Positions 1-5,529 of a DNA stretch of 5,542 nucleotides are shown one piece after another (position 1 is the stretch's first letter; every line of letters starts with the position of its first letter). Origin of the DNA: Thermoplasmata archaeon (GTDB lineage Archaea > Thermoplasmatota > Thermoplasmata > Thermoplasmatales > Thermoplasmataceae). Location of the stretch: the NCBI GenBank assembly GCA_021797955.1, contig JAJZYV010000149.1:1-5542 (forward strand). Reading direction: 5' to 3'. Below the pieces are notes generated by a model. The model did not search any database. It was not told where the DNA came from and was given only the letters and a program-made list of their open reading frames with translations. The position numbers and the translations under genes are program-made.

Positions 1-41
1 CCACTATCAAACTTCCCTTTTTCCAATGTACTGGACAAGAT

Positions 42-69
42 GATATAAAATCCAATATGAATTTATACA
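42..69 (+). promoter_or_regulatory. Candidate archaeal promoter of the Rieske-ETF operon
   Basis: Two TATA-like boxes precede the Rieske start codon: GATATAAAAT at 42-51 and TTTATACA at 62-69. The first, centred about 41 nt before the ATG, would place transcription start near 73 and leave a leader of roughly 15 nt. The second, centred about 23 nt before the ATG, would give an essentially leaderless message. No Shine-Dalgarno-like GGAGG/GGTGA precedes the ATG, which agrees with a leaderless or short-leader mRNA. Which box is used cannot be told from sequence, and the operon could also be read through from a gene upstream of the window. Confidence 0.45.
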
Positions 70-87
70 ATATTGAAATAAATCCAT

Positions 88-408
88 ATGACTTGGTATA
101 AAGTTACAAAGGAATCAACAATGAAAGATGGTGATCTGTTCAAGGCTGAGATGAACGGAAAGCAGGTACTGATCATAAGAGATGATGGACATTACTACGC
201 AACATCGCATCTGTGCACCCACGAAGATTACGACCTTTCAGAGGGTTTTATGGATGATCATCAGTTAATTTGTCCAAATCATTTTGCCACATTTAATCCA
301 AAGGATGGAAAAGTCCTTAGCCCTCCAGAAGGTGCAGGAGACATAACCTCACTAAAGTCATATAAAGTGAAGGTGGAAAACGGGGATGTAATGGTAGATG
401 TTGAATGA
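88..408 (+). CDS. Rieske-type [2Fe-2S] ferredoxin
   Basis: Soluble one-electron carrier of 106 residues, the usual size of a stand-alone Rieske ferredoxin (BphF/NirD-like fold). The cluster motif is complete: C43-T-H45, then 16 residues, then C62-P-N-H65, giving the two Cys and two His ligands of a Rieske centre. A Pro-containing loop follows (S78-P79-P80), and the C-terminus (K93-V105) has the typical V-x-V-x-x-G-D-V-x-V strand pattern. There is no signal peptide, membrane anchor or oxygenase catalytic domain, so this is a cytoplasmic electron-transfer protein rather than a cytochrome bc Rieske subunit or an oxygenase. The disulphide-forming cysteines of high-potential bc-type Rieske proteins are absent (C43 and C62 are the only Cys), suggesting a lower-potential ferredoxin type (inference). 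The ATG at 88 is chosen because the conserved N-terminal strand begins immediately and a TATA box lies upstream. Its stop overlaps the ETF start by 4 nt, so the ETF is its probable partner. Confidence 0.93.
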   Translation: MTWYKVTKESTMKDGDLFKAEMNGKQVLIIRDDGHYYATSHLCTHEDYDLSEGFMDDHQLICPNHFATFNPKDGKVLSPPEGAGDITSLKSYKVKVENGDVMVDVE

Positions 409-2132
409 ACATTCTTGTTCTGGTAAAGCAGATTCCAGAAATTAGTAAGATAACATTTGACCCGGAAACGGGAAGAATTAGGAGAGAGGGCGTGCCCTTG
501 ATCATGAATTCTTTCGATAGAAGAGCAGTTGAAGAAGCAATTAGAATTAAAGAGAGAATTGGTGCTACCGTTACTGTGGCCTCAATGGGACCGCCGCAAG
601 CTGCAGATGTTCTGGATGATGCGCTTAGGATGGGAGCGGACAATGCTGTACTCATTACAGACAGAAAGTTTGGAGGTGCGGATACCTGGGCAACCTCAAG
701 CATTCTTTCATCTTATGTCAAAAAGATAAATCCGGATCTTGTTTTTGCGGGAAAATATTCCCTAGATGGGGAAACATCCCAAGTTCCGCCACAGATTGCA
801 CAATTTTGCAACCTTAACTTCATATCCGGTGTCAGCAAGATAGAACTTGAAGACAGGTTACTGCGAGCGGAACAGGAATATGAGAATGGGATCAAGTTTA
901 TAGAGACAGAATTACCCGCTTTAATATCAGTGAGCGAGAAAATAAACAGGGCCAGGAGAGTGGATGATTCGGTTCCTTCTATGAAAGAAAAAATAAAAAC
1001 GGAAAATAGCGAAACACTCAACTGCAATATTGTTGGAATAGAGAATTCCTTGACAGTGGTTGAAGGCACTGAAGTTTTGCATGAGAATAGGGATACAAAA
1101 TTCATTGACATGAAAAGAGCGCTAGAAATTCTCGAAGAAGCATTAAACAAGAATCACTCCGAAAATGATATCCAAAAAACTGAGGTTAACAAAAATAAGA
1201 AGAATGGAATGATTTTGGGAATCGGACTTGGTGATGGAAAAACTACTAGAGAAATAGCTTCAAAAATTAACGAAATTGCCCTTGAAATCGCATGTGAAAT
1301 TGTGATTGTTGGTAATGTGGACCCAAAGGAACTCAGTGGAATGCCTGCAAACAGGTATTTACATTTCAAATCAGAGGATATTTACTCAATTGCAGACTAT
1401 ATTGGGAATTTCATAGTATCCAACAAACCAAATTTTGTGATCTTTCCTTCAAATTCCCTGGGAAGGGATATAGCCGGTATGATTTCGGCAAAATTAAATC
1501 TTGGATTAACAGCCGATTGCGTTGACATAAGATGGGAGAGTGGAAAGCTTGTCCAATTCAAACCAGCTTTTGGTGGAGGAGTTGTTGCAAGAATAACTTC
1601 AAAAACAAAACCAGAAATGGCAACAGTTAGACCCGGGATGTTTAAGGAAACCCATTCGGATGAAAGTTTTCCAGTAGAGGAAATTTTGACCAGGAGTTCT
1701 GAAAGAATTAGAATTCTCAAAGAAGAGAAAGTTGAAAGCAGACTAAGACAATTACAGTCATCGAAAATAGTTATTGCGATAGGCAGAGGTATTGTTGGAA
1801 AAGCGATTGTGGAAAGGGTAGTCGAAATTTCAGAAAAACTAGGTATTGGTGTTGGAGGAACAAGACCTATTGTGGACATGAAGCTGCTACCAAGACAACA
1901 TCAGGTTGGAATTACCGGTCTCTCCATTTCTCCAGACCTTTACATTGCACTTGGGGTTTCAGGCCTTGATAACCACATAATGGGCATCAGATATGCAAAG
2001 GTGGTTATTGGAATAAATAAGGATCCAGAGGCACCAATTTTCCATCATGCGGATTATGGTGTGGTCGGAGATGCTTTGGAATTTGTAGAAATGCTTCATA
2101 AATACTCAGACTTAAAGAGTCAAAAACAGTAG
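405..2132 (+). CDS. Electron transfer flavoprotein, fused beta-alpha subunits (FixA-FixB type)
   Basis: One 575-residue chain holds both ETF subunits. Residues 1 to about 248 are ETF-beta: the N-terminal strand with V7-K8, the M61-G-P-P...A-L-R-M-G-A-D segment to D79, and D121-G-E-T-S-Q-V127 at the second nucleotide site. Residues 249-267 are a polar Lys/Asn-rich linker. From about 268 to the end is ETF-alpha: P403-E-M-A-T-V-R-P-G411, G484-G-T-R-P-I-V-D491, Q500-V-G-I-T-G505, G517-V-S-G520, H524, N538-K-D-P and A549-D-Y-G-V-V-G-D556, the classic FAD-binding signature. From memory of human ETF-alpha, R487, T504 and H524 match Arg249, Thr266 and His286, while Gln265 and Gln285 are Ile503 and Asn523 here. 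ETFs pass electrons from acyl-CoA and other flavin dehydrogenases to a quinone reductase or, in bifurcating forms, split them. The DGETSQV site resembles FixA and bifurcating ETFs more than the AMP site of mitochondrial ETF. The start at 405 overlaps the Rieske stop (ATGA), implying translational coupling. No break or frameshift is seen. Confidence 0.95.
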   Translation: MNILVLVKQIPEISKITFDPETGRIRREGVPLIMNSFDRRAVEEAIRIKERIGATVTVASMGPPQAADVLDDALRMGADNAVLITDRKFGGADTWATSSILSSYVKKINPDLVFAGKYSLDGETSQVPPQIAQFCNLNFISGVSKIELEDRLLRAEQEYENGIKFIETELPALISVSEKINRARRVDDSVPSMKEKIKTENSETLNCNIVGIENSLTVVEGTEVLHENRDTKFIDMKRALEILEEALNKNHSENDIQKTEVNKNKKNGMILGIGLGDGKTTREIASKINEIALEIACEIVIVGNVDPKELSGMPANRYLHFKSEDIYSIADYIGNFIVSNKPNFVIFPSNSLGRDIAGMISAKLNLGLTADCVDIRWESGKLVQFKPAFGGGVVARITSKTKPEMATVRPGMFKETHSDESFPVEEILTRSSERIRILKEEKVESRLRQLQSSKIVIAIGRGIVGKAIVERVVEISEKLGIGVGGTRPIVDMKLLPRQHQVGITGLSISPDLYIALGVSGLDNHIMGIRYAKVVIGINKDPEAPIFHHADYGVVGDALEFVEMLHKYSDLKSQKQ

Positions 2133-2134
2133 TG

Positions 2135-2728
2135 CTATTGGTTGTAAACCTGTCTGGGTCCTCTTCCCCTAGTGTTGACCTGCCCCGCCTCATATTTTTG
2201 CAATATAATGCCCACAATCATAGCAAGAGCTGCAAAAAGTTGGGAACTAATGTTTGGAAGCCCCATGTCATAAATGGCGATCCAAATTGAAAGCGCTCCT
2301 GCGAAGGCAGCAACGTAAATTATTACCCTGTTAAATCTTATGTAGCAAAGTGCAAAAGCTATCAGCGCAACCACCCCAGCCACGGCTACTCCTGCACCTG
2401 AAATGTATGCAATGCCTAGAAATACCGTAAATGCAATGGATGCACAAATCCCAAGCTGTGCCAGAAACTTGAAGAGAGCAGCGCCGATCACCGCTCCTAT
2501 TGCGAATACCAGTATATCCGGTAACCCAGTAAAGTGCAATCGGACAATGAGGTATGCTGTTATAACGAATCCTCCATACGCTCCCAGTGCAATCATTATT
2601 AGTTTCCAGGATTTTTCACCCCTGAAGCAAAGGGCTATTCCAATAAGGAGCAGTATAAGACTGACAGTGAAAGAGGAGTAACCAAGGAGGTTTGATGGCA
2701 ACAGATGGTGAGAAACTACAAAATCCAT
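2135..2728 (-). CDS. Seven-helix membrane protein, DUF4203/TMEM198-like
   Basis: A 197-residue integral membrane protein with about seven hydrophobic segments (roughly residues 19-35, 41-63, 71-89, 92-110, 113-130, 134-153 and 161-177), short loops, many Gly/Ala, and a basic Arg/Gln tail (R187 to Q197). The early pattern, a helix ending in G-I-A-L-C-F-R-G followed by W-K-L-I-M-I-A-L-G-A-Y-G-G-F, resembles the DUF4203 (TM7SF3/TMEM198-like) family, where 'G-x-x-L-x-F-x-G' precedes a Gly-rich second helix. That assignment rests on recall of the pattern, and the family's biochemical role is not defined; a transporter or scaffold role would be a guess. The ATG at 2728 is preceded, in - strand sense, by an AT-rich box about 25-36 nt upstream and no ribosome site, fitting leaderless translation. 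It converges on the ETF gene with only 2 nt between the two stops. Confidence 0.8.
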   Translation of the reverse strand: MDFVVSHHLLPSNLLGYSSFTVSLILLLIGIALCFRGEKSWKLIMIALGAYGGFVITAYLIVRLHFTGLPDILVFAIGAVIGAALFKFLAQLGICASIAFTVFLGIAYISGAGVAVAGVVALIAFALCYIRFNRVIIYVAAFAGALSIWIAIYDMGLPNISSQLFAALAMIVGIILQKYEAGQVNTRGRGPRQVYNQ

Positions 2729-2739
2729 TTATTGTATGA

Positions 2740-2764
2740 TATAAACTTCCCGTATTTTATTATA
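2740..2764 (-). promoter_or_regulatory. Candidate TATA region of the seven-helix membrane gene
   Basis: Reading the - strand, TATAATAAAATA (2764-2753) lies 25-36 nt before the ATG at 2728, the spacing expected for a leaderless archaeal transcript. A second AT-rich candidate, TTTATAT (2746-2740), sits only 12-18 nt before the ATG and is too close unless the start codon lies further downstream. The assignment is by spacing and base composition only. Confidence 0.35.
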
Positions 2765-2880
2765 ATGATACCGCTAAATGAAAATCTAATGCTACAATAA
2801 TTCAAAATTCTCCTGAAATTCAGTGAATATTAACCCATTTAAATTTGTTTTGAGATAGTTCACTCTCACCGGTATATTGC

Positions 2881-3672
2881 TCAATTACTTTTACCTGTAA
2901 GATTCCAGTAAACTGTTGCGGCTTCAAACGCCTTTTCTTTCGAAAGAAATGGAAATGACTGTTTCATTATTTCCTTTTTTGTTTTCTTTATTTCCCTCAT
3001 ATGTCTTCTTACAACCTGCACTTTGGCTCTTTTGGAATTTTTGCTGTTGCTTAGATCTGAATGAAAAGTGCTTCCAATATTTTCCAGCTGTATGACTCTG
3101 CTTAACCCCATCGGGATCTTAAGATTTACACCCTTGAGATCAAGGAATTCTTTACTTGGGAAGAATACTGTATAGTCACTGATCCCCAAATTAATCCCTA
3201 TGGTAACTACCGCGTTTTCTATGTTCCCGATGGGCAGGTCCATTGTAATTTTATTTCTTATTATTTTCACAATTTTCGAACTGGTTATCACGTATCTGGC
3301 ACTGAACTGGGCCCTGATTTTTAAAATGTACAGAGAGATGAAAAGAATGAAGATAAATAATGCTACTCCAAGATAGGTAAGACTGAATAGAATCTTTCCC
3401 ATTAAAGTTGGCCCCCCTTGTCCTAAGGAACTGACAATCCCAACGGATAAAGTAAGCGTTATTGTTAAAACATGTGTCATCATCCTCTTTCTTAAAAATT
3501 TTCTATAATCTTCATAAAGCGGACTGTATTCCCCCAATATTCTTTCACCAGGCAAAATTTCCCCAAGATCCATTTCTTTATTTCTTGACTTTCTGCCCAC
3601 ATTGTAGTTATTGGTATTTCCTGAGATAAATATGTTTCCGCACACTGTGCAATGATCATTTCCTTCTATCAT
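2881..3672 (-). CDS. Zinc-ribbon, two-helix membrane protein with PH-like domain; start uncertain
   Basis: From the first ATG the product has 263 residues. It begins with only half a zinc ribbon (C8-T-V-C11-G). The other half, C-T-Q-C-G, is encoded in frame just upstream (see 3673-3711). Next come a linker ending in the L40-P-G-E-R-I-L motif common before bPH2 domains, a basic amphipathic stretch (Y56-R64), and two predicted membrane helices (about 66-83 and 93-118). Then comes a PH-like beta domain (about 124-200) starting A125-R-Y-V-I-T-S-S-K-I-V and including I147-P/G-N-I-E-N-A-V-V and D166-Y-T-V-F-F, the pattern of DUF304/bPH2 proteins. A Lys/Arg-rich, probably helical tail follows (K211 to K237). 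No enzyme motif is visible. bPH2 proteins are membrane-associated and mostly uncharacterised; some bacterial members act with secretion or stress systems. The gene 167 nt upstream on the same strand has the same layout and is probably a paralogue. The reading frame is real; its exact 5' end is not settled. Confidence 0.8.
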   Translation of the reverse strand: MIEGNDHCTVCGNIFISGNTNNYNVGRKSRNKEMDLGEILPGERILGEYSPLYEDYRKFLRKRMMTHVLTITLTLSVGIVSSLGQGGPTLMGKILFSLTYLGVALFIFILFISLYILKIRAQFSARYVITSSKIVKIIRNKITMDLPIGNIENAVVTIGINLGISDYTVFFPSKEFLDLKGVNLKIPMGLSRVIQLENIGSTFHSDLSNSKNSKRAKVQVVRRHMREIKKTKKEIMKQSFPFLSKEKAFEAATVYWNLTGKSN

Positions 3673-3711
3673 GGGAGACCCACACTGAGTGCACCTTTTT
3701 TTCCTTATGAT
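3673..3711 (-). other. In-frame upstream coding sequence for the first zinc-ribbon knuckle
   Basis: Translating the - strand in the frame of the 263-residue protein, the codons before its first ATG read I-I-R-K-K-R-C-T-Q-C-G-S-P. Joined to the downstream C-T-V-C-G this makes a complete C-x2-C-x10-C-x2-C zinc ribbon, the form seen at the N-terminus of many archaeal membrane proteins. The frame stays open back to a TAA at 3744-3742, but there is no ATG, GTG or TTG between that stop and 3672. ATA (3708-3706), ATC (3711-3709) or ATT (3735-3733) would be non-standard starts. A seven-A run lies just before the first Cys codon, where a frameshift or sequencing error could hide a start, but neither alternative frame offers an ATG nearby. 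Confidence 0.65.
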
Positions 3712-3737
3712 ACCACTTACAACAAAGATTTGAATTA

Positions 3738-3750
3738 GATATTAATTTTT
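3738..3750 (-). promoter_or_regulatory. Candidate TATA box for the zinc-ribbon membrane gene
   Basis: On the - strand AAAAATTAATATC spans 3750-3738. Centred near 3744, it predicts a transcription start near 3718, which would give a leader of about 10 nt to the ATA/ATC codons at 3711-3706 but about 46 nt to the ATG at 3672. This spacing mildly favours the longer protein. Another box, TATTTAAAAA (3820-3811), lies further upstream and would start transcripts near 3786. Confidence 0.35.
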
Positions 3751-3839
3751 CTGAATATGCGGCAGTGATTTACCCACATCACAAATCCAACGATGTTCTT
3801 GCTTTTATCTTTTTTAAATAGGTTAATTCTGGCCAATTT

Positions 3840-4547
3840 CTATTTAACGCTGTACCCAGTATCGTGAGAAGTTCTATTCTTACCAGTAAAATACTGGTTG
3901 CTGATGATCGAATAGTATTCACTCCTAATTTTCCTAGCCAATTCATAGTCAAGATAGTTTAAGAAATACCTCCTCCTTATTCTTCTTGGAACATTCCACC
4001 TGATTCTTCCAACGAAAGAACTCATTCCTCCATATTCATATACGCTGGAAGTTAACTGATGCCAGCTAATGGGTTCTTCGGGAATTTTTCGCATCTTTCC
4101 TAGCAGACCATTAGGAAAGAAAAACAGGGAGTAATAGGCAGAGGAACCTTTTACATCCCGAATTACAATGCATTGAAGAGCCTCCTCGCTGTCAATCTTT
4201 AAAACTATTCTATTCCTGAATATTCCATAGATTGCGTCCGTTGTTAAAACATAATCCTGATTGAATAAGACTTTTGTTCTCCAGAAGACGTATATAACTG
4301 ATAAATTGCTTATTATAAGCAAAGTTATTGCAATATAAAGATAAAGAAGTTCATTGTAAATTATTGCCAGTGATATGCTTAATGCGGTGAAAAATAAACC
4401 AAAATAAAAACCTTCGACCTTAGTTTTCCTTACGACTCCTTTTAAATCTGATGATGGATGGAATATTGCAACAACCCTTCCCGTGATCCGTGGGTCATTC
4501 CCATAGCCAAGAGAGTTAGGTTCATAATCCTTACTTATCCTAACCAT
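3840..4547 (-). CDS. Two-helix membrane protein with PH-like domain (paralogue of the neighbouring gene)
   Basis: Product of 235 residues with no recognised name. An N-terminal soluble part (1-44, including V25-V-A-I-F-H-P, reminiscent of the strand that opens bPH2 proteins) is followed by two predicted helices (about 46-63 and 67-88). Then a short basic turn leads to a PH-like domain starting D98-Y-V-L-T-T-D-A-I-Y-G-I-F-R-N-R and running through I128-V-I-R-D-V to Y138-Y-S-L-F-F-F-P. The order and several positions match the downstream gene: Y-V-[IL]-T-[ST] then I-x-R-N-[KR]-I, then Y-[ST]-[VL]-F-F-P. The C-terminal third is very basic (R181 to R193) and aromatic, with no catalytic motif, and lacks the neighbour's zinc ribbon. 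The ATG at 4547 is supported by a TATA box about 34 nt upstream and by the N-terminus fitting the layout. The role is unknown; membrane-surface binding or signalling is only an inference from domain type. Confidence 0.78.
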   Translation of the reverse strand: MVRISKDYEPNSLGYGNDPRITGRVVAIFHPSSDLKGVVRKTKVEGFYFGLFFTALSISLAIIYNELLYLYIAITLLIISNLSVIYVFWRTKVLFNQDYVLTTDAIYGIFRNRIVLKIDSEEALQCIVIRDVKGSSAYYSLFFFPNGLLGKMRKIPEEPISWHQLTSSVYEYGGMSSFVGRIRWNVPRRIRRRYFLNYLDYELARKIRSEYYSIISNQYFTGKNRTSHDTGYSVK

Positions 4548-4576
4548 ACTTATGTGTTAACATAGTCCAGCTATGG

Positions 4577-4585
4577 TTTAAAATT
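4577..4585 (-). promoter_or_regulatory. Candidate TATA box for the 235-residue membrane gene
   Basis: AATTTTAAA on the - strand (4585-4577) is centred about 34 nt before the ATG at 4547, predicting transcription start near 4555 and a leader of roughly 8 nt. It is one half of a back-to-back promoter arrangement with the acetyltransferase gene. Confidence 0.45.
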
Positions 4586-4610
4586 ATTCCTTTTGATACA
4601 ATACGGAATG

Positions 4611-4620
4611 TTTTAAATTT
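4611..4620 (+). promoter_or_regulatory. Candidate TATA box for the acetyltransferase gene
   Basis: TTTTAAATTT at 4611-4620, preceded by a purine-rich GGAATG that could serve as a BRE, is centred about 22 nt before the ATG at 4637. This predicts a transcript beginning at or very near the start codon, so translation is probably leaderless. A start at GTG 4640 would fit equally well by spacing. Confidence 0.45.
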
Positions 4621-4636
4621 TGATTATGCATAGACC

Positions 4637-5182
4637 ATGGTGGCAAGGGTTATTATTTTAAAGGGTGACAAAGTTTCGCTTGGTATACTGTCAAGGGAAG
4701 ATGCACCTGAACTTTTCAGAATGATAAATAACCCAAAAGTTTCAATATTCTTGAGATTCCCGAGACGTATTATCGGCCTTGTGGACGAATATGAATGGAT
4801 AGATAACAATTCAAATGTGGTTGGAAAAAGTCATCATTTCGGGATAATTGAAAATAAGTCAGATAAAATAGTGGGAGTTACCGGAGTGGAAGACATTGAG
4901 GCGATGACTAATGCTCATGTGGGTTATTTTATTGACGAGGAACAGTGGGGAAACGGTTTTGCGAGCGAGGCATTGAAACTGGTTGTATATTACTCATTTA
5001 ATATCCTGAACATTAGGAAATTGTATACTCACGTTTACGAGCCAAATAAGGCATCCAGAAGAGTGCTTGAAAAAAATGGTTTCCAGAATACAGGTGTGCA
5101 AAAGGAACATCATTTCATAGAGGGCAGAGGATACACTGACAACCTGTATTATGAGCTTTTGAATCCTGCAAGACAAAAATAA
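4637..5182 (+). CDS. GNAT family N-acetyltransferase, RimJ/RimL type
   Basis: A 181-residue single-domain GCN5-related N-acetyltransferase of the Acetyltransf_3 (RimJ/RimL/SpeG-like) branch, transferring acetyl from acetyl-CoA to an amine. It opens with the strand pattern V13-S-L-G-I-L-S-R-E-D-A-P-E-L-F typical of this branch. Strand beta-4 (H94-V-G-Y-F-I-D) leads into the acetyl-CoA pyrophosphate loop E102-Q-W-G-N-G-F-A-S-E-A-L, a good Q/R-x-x-G-x-G/A motif. The region N125-I-R-K-L-Y-T-H-V-Y-E-P-N-K-A-S-R-R-V-L then E145-K-N-G-F carries the conserved Asn137 and the 'EKxGF' helix end. Length is normal and no element is missing. The substrate cannot be read from sequence: ribosomal or other protein N-termini, polyamines and small molecules are all possible in this branch. 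It is probably monocistronic, divergent from the PH-like membrane gene. Confidence 0.92.
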   Translation: MVARVIILKGDKVSLGILSREDAPELFRMINNPKVSIFLRFPRRIIGLVDEYEWIDNNSNVVGKSHHFGIIENKSDKIVGVTGVEDIEAMTNAHVGYFIDEEQWGNGFASEALKLVVYYSFNILNIRKLYTHVYEPNKASRRVLEKNGFQNTGVQKEHHFIEGRGYTDNLYYELLNPARQK

Positions 5183-5232
5183 GCAATCTTTGAAGATAAT
5201 CAAGGAGTTTTTGCCATGAATTGTGGTGAAAG

Positions 5233-5245
5233 TCTTATTTTTTAA
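5233..5245 (+). terminator. Candidate T-rich terminator after the acetyltransferase gene
   Basis: A T-rich tract (CTTATTTTTTAAT, with six T in a row at 5238-5243) lies about 55 nt after the acetyltransferase stop. Archaeal polymerase terminates at oligo-T on the coding strand without needing a hairpin, so this is a plausible end for that transcript. It overlaps the stop codon of the convergent - strand frame. Confidence 0.4.
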
Positions 5246-5529
5246 TTTGATTTTCCAGTCTCATTGTTAACTTTCTTCACGAAATTCAATGCATCCTCCC
5301 AGTTCATATAATCAAAGTGACTTCTCTTAAAGGATTCATTTGTGGATTTTTTGAAATTTAATAACTCTCCATTTGAATGTCTTCCTATGTTCAGGTTGTT
5401 TTTTATTTTTCTTGGATTCTCATTTTGATCTTTCATAGTACTCATTTTACGGAAAAAGCGTTTCTGGTGCCTTTCTTCTCTTAAGAACTTAATCTGGTAA
5501 TAGCCCATAGCCTTATTATTTGGAACCAT
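5242..5529 (-). CDS. Lys/Asn-rich hypothetical protein, possibly 5'-partial
   Basis: From the ATG at 5529 the frame encodes 95 residues; the frame is also open upstream to the window edge (I-T-R-A before the Met), so this may be only the C-terminal end of a longer protein. I recognise no family. It is very polar, with about 20 Lys/Arg and 15 Asn in 95 residues, and no membrane segment, Cys or catalytic motif. The only ordered-looking parts are a basic aromatic stretch (Y10-F26) and a short C-terminal helix with W77-E-D-A-L-N-F-V-K-K-V. The composition suits a disordered basic tail or a small nucleic-acid-binding protein. It ends T-G-K-S-N, as does the 263-residue membrane protein, which I take as chance. 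Being convergent to the acetyltransferase with a plausible T-rich border makes it a credible gene, but AT-rich DNA can produce such a frame by chance. Confidence 0.45.
   Translation of the reverse strand: MVPNNKAMGYYQIKFLREERHQKRFFRKMSTMKDQNENPRKIKNNLNIGRHSNGELLNFKKSTNESFKRSHFDYMNWEDALNFVKKVNNETGKSN

Noticed and set aside
317..1879. Four long - strand frames (317-703, 713-1150, 1154-1369, 1397-1879) and a + frame 529-729 inside the ETF gene
   Set aside because: All lie within a fully recognisable ETF fusion in another frame; their products are Ser/Ile/Leu-rich with no family pattern, typical of shadows of an AT-rich gene.
2005..2217. - strand 70-codon frame over the convergent gene ends
   Set aside because: It overlaps the 3' ends of both well-supported genes in other frames and shows no motif.
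2403..2681. + strand 92-codon frame opposite the seven-helix gene
   Set aside because: It is antisense to a convincing multi-helix membrane protein and shows no recognisable domain.
2801..2827. Inverted repeat around CTGAAATTCAG with outer TTCA/TGAA
   Set aside because: Arms are only 5 nt and AT-rich, with no T-run or riboswitch-like structure nearby; it could be an operator but nothing supports that beyond chance.
4624..5203. - strand frames 4624-4809 and 4994-5203 opposite the acetyltransferase
   Set aside because: They are antisense to a clear GNAT domain; no motif or promoter supports them.
5216..5245. Nine-codon + strand frame (MNCGESLIF) preceded by AAGGAG at a good Shine-Dalgarno distance
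   Set aside because: Too short to support, overlaps the candidate terminator, and other genes here do not rely on Shine-Dalgarno sites. The AAGGAG match is noted but may be chance.
5242..5259. Shared C-terminal T-G-K-S-N between the 95-residue frame and the 263-residue membrane protein
   Set aside because: The DNA encoding the two ends uses different codons and no similarity extends upstream, so it is most likely coincidence rather than a duplicated 3' end.
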